Positions 35,011-44,800 of a stretch of DNA of 64,000 nucleotides are shown here, in pieces (within the stretch, counting starts at the first letter, position 1; every line of letters begins with the position of its first letter). The position numbers and the translations under genes are program-made. Below the pieces are notes generated by a model. The model was not told where the DNA came from. It did not search any database and saw only the letters and a program-made list of their open reading frames with translations. Source of the DNA: Girardinichthys multiradiatus (Eukaryota; Chordata; Actinopteri; Cyprinodontiformes; Goodeidae); the NCBI RefSeq assembly GCF_021462225.1, contig NC_061816.1:11495390-11559389 (forward strand), in the 5' to 3' direction.

Positions 35011-36213
35011 TGCCATGTGGCTGATGTTCTTTGGTTTCTGAAACTAAAGCTGAACTCTACACTGTACCTGTACAACACAGTGTCTGCAGTATGTAGTATC
35101 TACAGCAGTTGTGGCATAAGATGGATGTGGACATAAACTTGCATGTTTTTGTTGTTTCATGGGAAGTGGGGGCACATTTCTGGCCAGTTCAAGAGCACAA
35201 ACTGAGACAACAAAATAAAACTGAAGCCAATTCAATTTTGACTGCATCACAATCTGAAATCTGTTCACAAAATACAATCAACAGAGAAGTTCATGAACAA
35301 TCCCAGCTTCCTATTTTTGTGACCTAGTCTAGAAATGACTGTTGTGGTGTTGCTTTGTCCATCTGATAAGGATTTAGGCGGAAGAAAATGATAAAACAAA
35401 AAGTAAAACGACACAATTTTAGTTAAATGTTGCCTTTATGAGAAGTATCCATTTTCAATAAGTTATACTTACAAGCAAGTTGTGAGCAAAGAAAAAAAGT
35501 CAACACAAAAAAAAAAAAGAATAAAACAGCAATGCATTAAACAATTAAATTACTTTATATAGGGAGTAAGCCTTGAAGGCTACACCCTATTGTGATTAGC
35601 CTCAACCCAGTTCTAATGAAAAATAGGGGAGTCCCTCCTTCCCCCCCAAGTGCATCTCTTAAATCAAATGGCTAGAAGAGTTTGGGATTATACTAACAGA
35701 AATAACACAAGACTAAGTCTTTTTGTCAGCACTACACCTCTGAGACCGACCAATCAAAGTGTTTTGCTCCAGCTGGCAGATAAACACCCTGCAGTTTTTC
35801 AGACAACATTAAGACAAACAGGTTCATGGTTTGGTGATCCAGGGTTCAAAGCACCTAGTCACTGGACTATGAGAGCATACAAACCAGACAGACAAAGGAA
35901 GGACGATCAAAGTTATGCTGGAAACAATGAGAGCACAGCCAATTATCCAGACAAGATAAATCATATTCAAACTGAGTTAATCTTTCTTCTACCCAAAACT
36001 AAGAAAAAAAAAACATGACTTTTACCAGATGATTAGTTTTGAAGAGTTCTTTTATTCATACTTCAAAGTATTACAAGTTCATGGAAACAAAAGTTGTCTG
36101 CACATAGTATTTCCGACTGGCCAGAAAAGCAGGTTCAACTCGACTGTCTCCCTGCATTCTTCTACTCCCAACTAACCTTTCATGTACTGTAGCAGTGTGT
36201 AAGCATAAGCAAC
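35011..36213. other. Intron 1 sequence, no gene recognised
   Basis: No supportable gene. A 122-residue open frame at 35650-36018 has no recognised domain and no splice context. Confidence 0.5.
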
Positions 36214-36870
36214 GTGTGGAGTTCTGGTAAAAAGTTTACATACGCTCAACATGGGCATGGATGCCATGTTCATTTTGGTCTTTTTATGATGCATTTCAGG
36301 CGCTTTGTTTTTTTTAAGTGGAATGAGCACAAAACAAATAATCTCAACAATTTTTAAAAACATGAATTAGATTTAATAGTTTGAGTTTATTGTGGACTTT
36401 TCTGTAATTCGCTCCGTGTTATTTGAATTAAACATACAAGCTCAAATATATACATACACCTCCACTAGTTTGGGGTTCAATTAAACTTCCTGGATCATGG
36501 CACAGGCCTGGCCTTTGAGCATAGTCCACACCTTTTCAGTAGCTGACATTACTAAAAGTTAATATTAGTCAGCTTTATAAATTGCATGAGTGTTTGGATC
36601 AACACCCCAGCTGTTTATCTGTGCTGAAGATGGTTTCTAGGTAGTTCAGCTTCTTACCAACTCCATTTACCTTTTCCAATGCTCCAATATGAAAGGAAAC
36701 AAGACAGCCCCACAGCATGATGCTACCACCACTATGCTTGGCATTTAGTACAATGTTCTTTGGTGCAACTTGACTCCTCTACTAGTCACTATGGCCATGA
36801 TAGCTCAGGCAATGGAGCCTTTATTCCATGGCCATGTAAACCGTGCCACACTTTGGAGAGAGACACTGGT
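36214..36870 (-). mobile_element. Tc1-like relic, different family
   Basis: The plus strand has the terminal repeat AGTTCTGGTAAAAAGTTTACATACGCTCAACATGGGCATGGATG, then TGTTCATTTTGGTCTTTTTATGATGCATTTCAGGCGC, and later AAGACAGCCCCACAGCATGATGCTACCACCACTATGCTT (complement of the H-G-G-G-S-I-M-L-W-G block). Frames are degenerate and the far end is missing. Confidence 0.82.
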
Positions 36871-37859
36871 GTTGGACAATTTTTCCAGTTTATTTTTCTT
36901 AATTATCTTTACCACTTTCAGAACCGCTCAAATATATCTTTAAAGGCCTAAAGTCAATATGCAATACATGCCAATGATGAGTTTATACAAATTTCCACCA
37001 GAACTGTTAGGCAGGAAGAATCTTAATTGTCTGTTTTGGGATGACAACATATCCCACAGCTTAAGGGAAAAAAGGGGATGGAGTGTGATTTTCAAGAAGA
37101 GGTACCTCACCAGATCACAGGATTAAAGCAGAAGATTAATGCCCGGGAGTTAATGGGGATCACCTCTGAAGCAAACCCCAGATAAATGCAATTTTCTCCA
37201 TCTACTAGTGAATAGATGACACTTTCCAGGCAAAATAAACTGCAGGGAGGAAAAAAGGGGGAATAAAAAGTTGCTCAGAGTGAATCCTTTGTAATTCCTT
37301 CACTATCCCCATAAAATAAATAACAAAAGGAGCTGAAACTCAGGCAACTGCAGAGAAGAATTACCATGACAGTTAGAAGAGTAAACTCCCTGCAAATTAC
37401 ACTCCTAAGTCCCTCATCATTTAAAAGTGATATCTCTCCTTCCTCTACCACTCTCCCACCCACCGCACACTCTGGCGAGCAAAACAAGTCATCCCGAGAG
37501 AACGGTGAAGCGCTGGAGCGATTAGTGGAGCTAAATTCTGTGAAGTGGTGGTGCTATTTCACACTTTGATCCTCAGAAGAATGTGTCATTATGAAGCTGT
37601 AAGAACACAGTGTGGGTTTAGCCGTGATAAAAAAGAAGTCGTTTAATGAACACGTCGATGACGACTTGTTCTCAAGTTGGACCGGTTGCTGGTGGTGTGT
37701 TTAAATGTGAGAGAAAAACTGAAATGATGGAAAGATATTAGTTGGTGACAACCTGAAACATGAGAATGCAGAAATACCTCGTTTTGAATAAAGCTATTCT
37801 GACCTCAACAGCGACTGGCAGGTTACAAAACCAACTACTTCTACAGGAAGTTGATTGAC
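36871..37859. other. Intron 1 sequence, no gene recognised
   Basis: No gene or bounded element seen. Open frames at 37275-37487 (minus) and 37366-37569 (plus) overlap each other and lack domains. Confidence 0.5.
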
Positions 37860-38070
37860 CTGATTATAGTTATGAAAGGACACCAAACCTTTCACATTTG
37901 TTTTTGGTTTTTTTTGTTTAACAGTTAATACCATTTATCATTTTCCTTCCACTACAATTATGCATTACTTAGTGTTTGTCTATCACAACATTAAGGTTTG
38001 TGGTTGTAATGTGACAAAATGTGAAAAGGTTAAAAGGGCTATACTTAAGCCACTGTATCAGGAAGTATAA
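37860..38070 (+). mobile_element. 3' end of a Tc1-like element
   Basis: TACCATTTATCATTTTCCTTCCACTACAATTATGCATTACTTAGTGTTTGTCTATCACA and GGTTTGTGGTTGTAATGTGACAAAATGTGAAAAGGTTAAAAGGG are the 3' UTR-like end of the same Tc1 family as 4890-5220. Only this end is present. Confidence 0.85.
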
Positions 38071-38594
38071 TCCCTTATCAGCTTTGAGGAATCATTTCTG
38101 CTTTATGTTGCGTGCCTCCAGCTGTCTGTCTGCCAGATGAATAGTGTCATCTCCAGCACTTTTACAAACATGTCTGCATGAACACGTCAGACAGCTATTT
38201 CAGGTCTAAAGTTGACACAAAGCAGGAGGAGAATCAACAGCAGGCTGGATCAGTTACATTCAACTATAAAAATGCATTCTGCATAGCTGAGCTGTGACTC
38301 ACAAAACCCGACAACGCTGGACGAGAACTGCTCTCGCTCAGATGAGAGGGACAGAAAAGAGCTTTCAGCTCGTTTAGTGAACCGTCACTGCTGAGTTGCT
38401 GTAGGAGTTTTAATCTGAATTTAACCCGGTCCGCTTCAGCAGAGAACTCCTAGGCAAAAGGCCGATACAGTACAGTACCAATTCGGTCAAGAGACCAGAT
38501 GAGATCAACAGCTTTTCTCTAAACATTTAAGTAATTTAAATAAAAACTAATTTTGGTGAGAAAGAAATTAGGACATCCTGAAATGTATTCCTAC

Positions 38595-40085
38595 TTAAAA
38601 TGGCAAAACGAATAAATAAATCTCACAAAGGCCTATCCCGTCAGGCACACAAGAGTAAAACATTGTTGTCCTGCATTTTAAAAGAGGTCTTCCCAATTTA
38701 AACCTGAGACATTTAGTTTGGTGCTCCTGAGTGTTAGAGTAACAGTGAACACAATGGTGAGATCCAAAGAGGCGTCTGAGGCCTTCAGAGATAAGATTGT
38801 AGCAGTTTAATCTGAAATCGGCCATTCCACCGTACCGAAAATAGGATGTTAAAAAATTACCACCAACATGCCCAGGTCTCTTAGCCCAAGTAAGTTCATC
38901 TTGTAAGAACGCTACAAGATGCTTAAGGAAGCCTCCAATAACACTATAATGATATCACAGGACCTACTCACAGGCACGTTATGAAAGTGCATGCCAGTAG
39001 AAAGTCACAATCAGAGAAAGGCAGAACAATAGGATGTGCAGGGAGGAAACTATTGATCTCTAAGGAAAACATGAAGGCCAGACAAAAAACAGACAAAGGT
39101 CAGGACTTCTGGAAAAATGTTCTTTGGACAGAATAATCTAAAACTGAATTATCTGGACAGAGGACATGTTTGCCATCAACCAAATACAGCATTCCAGGAA
39201 AAGCACTTAGGGCCAAAGGTAAAGCATAGAGAGGGAAAGTGTCATGGTTTGGAAGTGCTTTGCTGAAGCAGGACCAGTTCAGCTCACATCATAAAATTTT
39301 GGGCTGAAACAAATACTTAAATGACTAGTACCTTGGTTACAAAACTTTTATTAAATTCTGTTCAACTATTCAGCGCACTGTGTTCTAGCCGGCTGGTTAT
39401 TTGCCTTGCACAATGCTCGTACTTCCGCTAATGATAGCCTATGCTATAAAAGGCAGTGTTTATTATGCCTGAATTTGAATTTGCTGTTTACCTTTTTGAT
39501 AATTAATGCATAATTATATATTTTTTTATTTCTTCTTTGTTTTTGCACAAAAAAAAAACATGCTGTTAAAAGAGAATTATTTGCTACTTATATTTTCTTT
39601 TTCATGTATTTCTATTACTCATAAAATAAGCTTAAGTAGTTAAATAAAAAATATGCAGAATGTGCTAGTTTTTTATCTGATTCCATGATTAATCATCAGA
39701 CTAATTAGTAGAATACTACTACTAAAATAATTGTTAGCTGCAGCCCTAACAGGATTCACCATAGTATTTTCCATGAATCAGAGGGTACTTGATGAAAATG
39801 TGAGACCATCTATAAAGAAATTAAAGCTGAAGCAGACCTGCACCCTGGAACATGGCAATGACCCAAATTAAACCAGTAAATCCACTGAGAGGCTAAGAAT
39901 CAGGAAATGGAAAGTCTTGGGTCTAGTCAAAGCCCAGATCTGGATTTAACGGCAATGCTGTGAGGTGACTTGAAATGGCAGACTTTCCTCTGACCAATGT
40001 CAGAGGCTACAATATGCTTCTCACAGACGTTATTGCACCTAAATGGGTTAACAAAGGCTATTAGGTGATGGGGTGCCCTAACTTT
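38595..40085 (+). mobile_element. Tc1-like relic interrupted by a hAT-like MITE
   Basis: The left part (38595-39297) reads through TGGTGCTCCTGAGTGTTAGAGTAACAGTGAACACAATGG, CTGGAAAAATGTTCTTTGGACAGAATAATC (catalytic Trp-Thr-Asp region) and GTCATGGTTTGGAAGTGCTTTGCT. The right part (39755-40085) has GATGAAAATGTGAGACCATC, ACCCTGGAACATGGCAATGACCCAAA (second Asp) and AGTCAAAGCCCAGATCTGGATTTAACGG (Ser-Pro-Asp-Leu-Asp). A related relic lies inverted at 56186-57355. All frames are broken. Confidence 0.8.
39298..39754. mobile_element. hAT-like non-autonomous element nested in a Tc1 relic
   Basis: The left end is TGGGCTGAAACAAATACTTAAATGACTAG and the right end is ACTACTAAAATAATTGTTAGCTGCAGCCCTAA. These form imperfect inverted ends of the 'agggctgcaac-taattattt' type seen on fish hAT MITEs. 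About 455 bp, no coding capacity, and it falls exactly in a gap in the Tc1 relic. The 8-bp target duplication is not clear. Confidence 0.65.
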
Positions 40086-40089
40086 TTAC

Positions 40090-42539
40090 TAAGCTACAAA
40101 AAAGAAATCAATTCAAAAAAATAACACTATACTTTAAAACTTTAATATTATTTAACAATTTCTTTTTTAAATCAATGGGGTGTCCTGATTTTTTTTTCTG
40201 CTTAACTGTAATCTATGGATTTTTTTCATTTGAGAAACACCTTGTTCCTAACTATTATTTGAACTTTCATGCAGACAAGGTAAGTCATTTCAGACGTCCT
40301 TCTAGGAAAACTGTAGATTAGATTCATCAACAATGGCTCCTCTAAAAACATATTCCTGCCATTTTGTATTTTCTTTTCCAGTGATTATAAACAAAACATA
40401 TGGAGAATTACTCATATCTATACCACTTTTCCATTTCCATACCAAAATTTAAAGAAATGCTCTTTTGCACAGAGCTTTATATATCTCAACATCTTAGGTG
40501 CAAGACATTACACGCTCCCACAATTCTTTATTTTTTCCATCTAATGCAGCAACTGCAGCATTTCGACAGACGTTATCACCATCCTGATAATGTGCAAATA
40601 CGATAACTTACAGATCACACTTTATAATAAGCACTATTTTATCTATGCAGTTGGGTTAGGGAGTTTTTCTCAACAGAGCAGGGATGAAATACGTTTAAAT
40701 AAACTGTTAATTAGGATGGTCTACATGACATTGTGGGAATGCTCAGTGGGACTCTAAAAAACGCACACCAACAGCCTCGGTGATTATATGCAGGTTTTTG
40801 AAGCTGTCCCTGCTGTCAACACAGAGGTCAGCAAGTGGAGAAATCTGCAGTTAATGTTGGCGCTAAATGGGTTCTGCTGGCAGCTAATCTACTCCCATCT
40901 ATTTGGCCCTTGCTTGGAGCAGAGCTGGACTGTCCTCATATTAGGCAGAGGCCGTGGACTGCTGAGTCAGTGCCTGGCTTCAGTAGCTGATTAACATGCT
41001 ATGTGAAAAGCAATCAAAACCCAGGCGGATTCTAATCACACAGTCACATTTAGCCTTGTGCAGCTGGTGCACCGCAGCGTGTCGCACTCAGAGTCAACAG
41101 GGACTCTCTGGGCAAAGAGGGCTTGGCTGCTACTGTCAGTGAAGCAAACATTCGACAGCTCAGGGGATCACTGAAAGGGATGAGCTCTACTGTGTGTGTG
41201 TCTGTGGCCATCTAGGTGTTGGTGTGCCTCTCTCTGCGGAAAGGAAGCTATCCATCGAGCCACCCAATCGCTCTCTCAATCCATGCTTCCAAGGCTTCTC
41301 AGAACCAGAAACTCACCCCCCCGAGGGAGGGAGTGTGGGCAGGCTGAGCAGGCACCAGCCAACCGATAAGAACGAGCCCTGTCACCAATCCTAATCCCCA
41401 ATCACTCACAGGACAAAGCCTGCTGTCCACCACGCACCTCTCCAGCTGTGGCCACATTAAAGACATCAAACAGTAAACTTCCACCTGCCCGCCGAGATAT
41501 CAGGGCTTAAACCAGGAGCTATTGTACAGGTAGACAGCAGAATCTGCAGCCAGAACCACTCACATCCTCATAGAGACACACATTAGCACGCTATCATGCA
41601 AAGACAGCATGCACGCAAGCCGCTGATTAATAAAAAGGTCAGTCTGGCAGAATGATTAATGTTTGAAAGATCACAACATTAAGTATACAGAAGACTGAGG
41701 GGTTGTGTCTTTGACGTCAACATCCTTACAGGATTCCTACACATTTTTCATGTGAATTCATGCCATTCATCTTAAAAAACAAAACAGTGAAGTTCATTTT
41801 AAATTTATGGAAAATGTTCTTCCCCTGGTGGGCTTTAAATATATACTCTACAAAAATAACAGGATTGATGGATGGATGGCTAGCAGAAATGAAGAAATTA
41901 CAAACACAAAATTTTATAAAATACAAATATTTTTCCATAAATTGATTTTATTTTTCCAGAACTGAAAAATACTAAATTACACACTTTTCCAGACACACTT
42001 TGCAACATCCTACAAATGGTGAAGAGCATTATAACCCACCTTGGAGTTTAACAACATGGATAAGGTTCAAAGTAACAGATTGTTTTTCAGGAAAATTACT
42101 AGAAACCTTCTGCACACTATAGCCACACAAAGATGCACACAAAACCCAAGTTTCAAAACTCAAAGACTTGCACTCCTTAGGGATTTACAGAGTCAAAACT
42201 GGATTGACTATAACAAATTTGCGGTTTGCAGTGCTGTCACTTCAGCATCTACATTCCAATATTTCAATATGAACCCTAGAAGATTAGATATATATCTACT
42301 ATATTCAGAAGTGCCATGGGGGGTAACAGAGAGCCTGTTCAAATGAAGTATGAAATCTTTTAGCAATTTGTAAGCATAATTAGAATATGTGTTCCAGTGA
42401 GGATTGTTTGTCAGATTATTATTTTTTTAAATAACAGCCTTTAACCAGGTATAAAATATACCATTTAAAAAGCCCACATTACTGTATAAAATTGTTTTTC
42501 TTTTTTTTTGGTCTGATGTATTATTCTAATCTTAAATGT
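40090..42539. other. Intron 1 sequence, no gene recognised
   Basis: No exon recognised. 40750-41600 has more even composition and several short open frames without domains. A short GATGGATGGATGG tract at 41865-41880 is the only simple repeat. Confidence 0.45.
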
Positions 42540-43060
42540 CGTGCTTTCATTAGCTGTAAGCAGAAATCCTCATAATTAACAGAAATAAAGGCTTGAAAAC
42601 ATCAGTTTGTGAGGAGTTAATCTGTATAATGTATTTCAATTAGTGAGCTAAGTTGCTGAAATAAAATCAACTTTTCAGTAATATTCTAACTTATTGAATG
42701 GGTCTGTAGATTCATTACACACAGAGTTATGTGTATTTAATTAATTTTATTTCTGTTAGTCTTGATGATCATGGCTTACAGCTAATGAAATCCCAAAATT
42801 CAGTTTGTTGTATAATTAGAATATTACATAAGACAATAAAAATTATTTTTTAATACACCAGTGTGCACCTACTTACAAGTATGTCCATGTACTGTACAGT
42901 ATATGCACTCGGTCTTTTGTCGGGGCTCCTTTTGCGTAAATTACTGCATCAATGCAGCGTGGCATAGAGTCAGTAAGTTGTGGCTCTTCAGAGATTTTAT
43001 TAGCTGTAAGTTGTAATCATCAAATGGAACAGAACTGAAACGTTAAAAATATGCCACTTT
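42540..43060. mobile_element. Two abutting fragments of a Tc1-family terminal region, opposite orientation
   Basis: ATTAGCTGTAAGCAGAAATCCTCATAATTAACAGAAATAAAGGCTTGAAAA (about 42551) runs to CTGAAATAAAATCAACTTTTCAGTAATATTCTAA. It is followed at about 42707 by the inverse sequence (GTCTGTAGATTCATTACACACAGAGTTATG...TTAGAATATTACATAAGACAAT) and then CATGTACTGTACAGTATATGCACTCGGTCTTTTGTCGGGGCTCC. The two pieces meet nearly head to head. Confidence 0.8.
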
Positions 43061-43749
43061 ATGCGTAGTGAATTTATATCAGTTTCCCTTTTTATGTTTT
43101 TATTGAATATAACTGATTATATGAGTTTTGAATAAAGGCACCTATAACGGAATATAGTAAAAAAAATTTAAGTTTAGTTTTTTTTTATTTAGTTTTAAAA
43201 TGTCTTATCTTGGATCAAAAAACTGGCATTTTAACAAGGGTGTGTTAACATAAGAGCCACAGTATAACATTTCTTTTTCAAATCAAATACTGTTTTTTAT
43301 AAAAAAGAAAATCAGAGAAATTAAAAGATGTCCTAAAACTGATTTAAGTATGGTTTGAAATTTATTTTCACAAGACATATACCTCTTTTGAAAACCAAGT
43401 AGCCTACGTTAACTGACTGCAAGTTTTGTGGAAATAAAAACAAAAAGTACATTTCAAAATAAATAAAATTTATCAACGCAACTGAGAGGGGAGGCTAACT
43501 AAAGCTAGCTGCTAATGTTAGCTAACGTTAGCTTGGACATTATAAATCATAGCTACAGCCGTTGGTGTGTCACGTGACCCACCACCTAGCTAAGGTATGA
43601 GGGGCGTTTGTTACATAATGACAAACAGGACCGATATGAAATAAAGTGTTATTTGAGCAAAAACATGACTATAGCTGTGTATATGTATATAAAGACAAAT
43701 TAAATAAATGATGTTATGTTTACACCTAAAGGTGTTTCAGAGGGTTTAC
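43061..43749 (-). other. Intron 1, exon-1-proximal part
   Basis: AT-rich intron with a GCTAACGTTAGC-type degenerate repeat at about 43493-43530. No gene. Confidence 0.6.
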
Positions 43750-43866
43750 CTGTTCTATTATCCTGCGGTACCTCCGTGTGGCTTGTTCGATTAATTCCCG
43801 TACGGTCCATCCAGCTTTACAGGGGACCACCACTGCGGTGTCACCGAAGGTTACTGTAACTTTCAT
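43750..43866 (-). CDS. pard3: Par-3 family polarity protein, first coding exon
   Basis: 117 bp encoding 39 residues, starting MKVTVTFGDTAVVVPC and continuing KAGWTVRELIEQ and ATRRYRRIIEQ. Par-3 proteins from flies to vertebrates start MKVTV-FG-(R/D)-T-VVVPC, and the rest fits the first strands and helix of the N-terminal oligomerisation domain. The start is fixed by this homology and by an in-frame TAA 27 bp upstream of the ATG in the genomic sequence. The donor is CAG/GTAAAC. It leaves in phase 0, matching exon 2. The WTVRELIEQA stretch is nearer to PARD3B (ELTQQA as I recall) than to PARD3 (SLIQQA), so this may be a pard3b-like or a divergent teleost paralogue. Confidence 0.93.
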
Positions 43867-44270
43867 GCCAGCTATGCTTTCACACTGTTGTTACAAAAAA
43901 AAAACAAAAAACAAAAAACGACAAGGGAATAAAGTTAATCCAAGTTTGACTGGTCCGAGGAGCCGAAACTGCTCCGTTTTAGAGGAAGGCACCTGTCTGT
44001 CGAAACCGGAGCAACAGGTGTCTCAGGTCGCAGTAAAATCACGAAAAACTTAACTTTTCTGACGTTAACGTGTTGTTCTGCTGAGCGAAATTCCAGAAAA
44101 CATGTTGTTTTTAACAGAGCTTAAAGAAAGCGGCCGTTACGGCTACAAAAAAGGGACTTTTTGGCATGCTGAGCCGACTGCTGATCCACCCAAACAAAAC
44201 AAAGTGAGACTGAAAAAACCCGGAAGAAATCACATTGACTCTGGCCCTGCAGGAAAGAATACTGACACTA
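43867..44270 (-). promoter_or_regulatory. Probable 5' UTR/promoter region of the Par-3 family gene
   Basis: Just upstream of the start codon the sequence has many more CpGs than the rest of the window (for example GGTCCGAGGAGCCGAAACTGCTCCG, GTCGAAACCGG, TGACGTTAACG, AGCGGCCGTTACGG). CCCGGAAG, an ETS-type site, lies at about 44219. On the minus strand, a T-rich tract ending GTAACAACAG just above 43884 could be a splice acceptor, so the ATG may lie in a second exon after a 5' UTR intron. No TATA box is evident. Confidence 0.5.
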
Positions 44271-44299
44271 CCCCTATTTACCGCATAAAGGCCCATTCA

Positions 44300-44520
44300 C
44301 TAAATTAGAATATTGTTGAAATGTTCATTTATTTCAGTGCTCAATTCACTAAGTGCAACACATTATATTGATTAATAACACACAGACTGGATGTTTTCAA
44401 GCCTTTCTTTATGTTAATTATGATGATATTTAGCTAACACCTAATGAAAATACGACATTTAAGATTAGAATATTACATAAGATCAATTAAAAAACATTTT
44501 CAATACAGAAATGTGGGAAA
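44300..44520. mobile_element. Tc1-family terminal MITE fragment
   Basis: CACTAAATTAGAATATTGTTGAAATGTTCATTTATTTCAG, ACACACAGACTGGATGTTTTCAAGCCTTTCTTTATGTTAATTATGATGATATTTAGCTAACA and TTAGAATATTACATAAGATCAAT are degenerate subterminal sequence of the family at 42540-43060. It abuts the putative promoter. Confidence 0.78.
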
Positions 44521-44734
44521 ATACGTTTAATCTGTTTAAAGGTTATTTTAAACAATCTGAGAAAACAAGCCTAATTGAAACGCATATCCTTAGTTACTGA
44601 ATGTGACTGCATATTTGTGTGTATGTTAATAAATATAGACATCTTTATGTCATGTATGCATAGAAGAAAATCTTAAAAAATCTTTATGAAAGGTAAGTTT
44701 TATATATATTAAATGAGGAATAAACAGATCCCTA

Positions 44735-44738
<4 letters not shown>

Positions 44739-44798
<60 letters not shown>

Positions 44799-44800
44799 TA
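44739..44800. repeat. (AT)n microsatellite
   Basis: About 30 AT units with one slip. It supplied the TA target of the adjacent Tc1-type element. Minus-strand open frames crossing it are artefacts. Confidence 0.95.

Larger units (their letters stand above)
33420..43749 (-). other. Intron 1 of the Par-3 family gene
   Basis: A 10,330-bp intron with donor CAG/GTAAAC at 43750/43749 and acceptor CATAG at 33420. It is filled largely by decayed transposons: an R2/NeSL-like LINE tail, several Tc1 families and a hAT-like MITE. No additional exon was recognised inside it. Confidence 0.85.

Noticed and set aside
43778..44053. 91-residue plus-strand open frame over exon 1
   Set aside because: Antisense to the first coding exon; its tail runs through a poly-A/CAAAAAA tract and has no domain.
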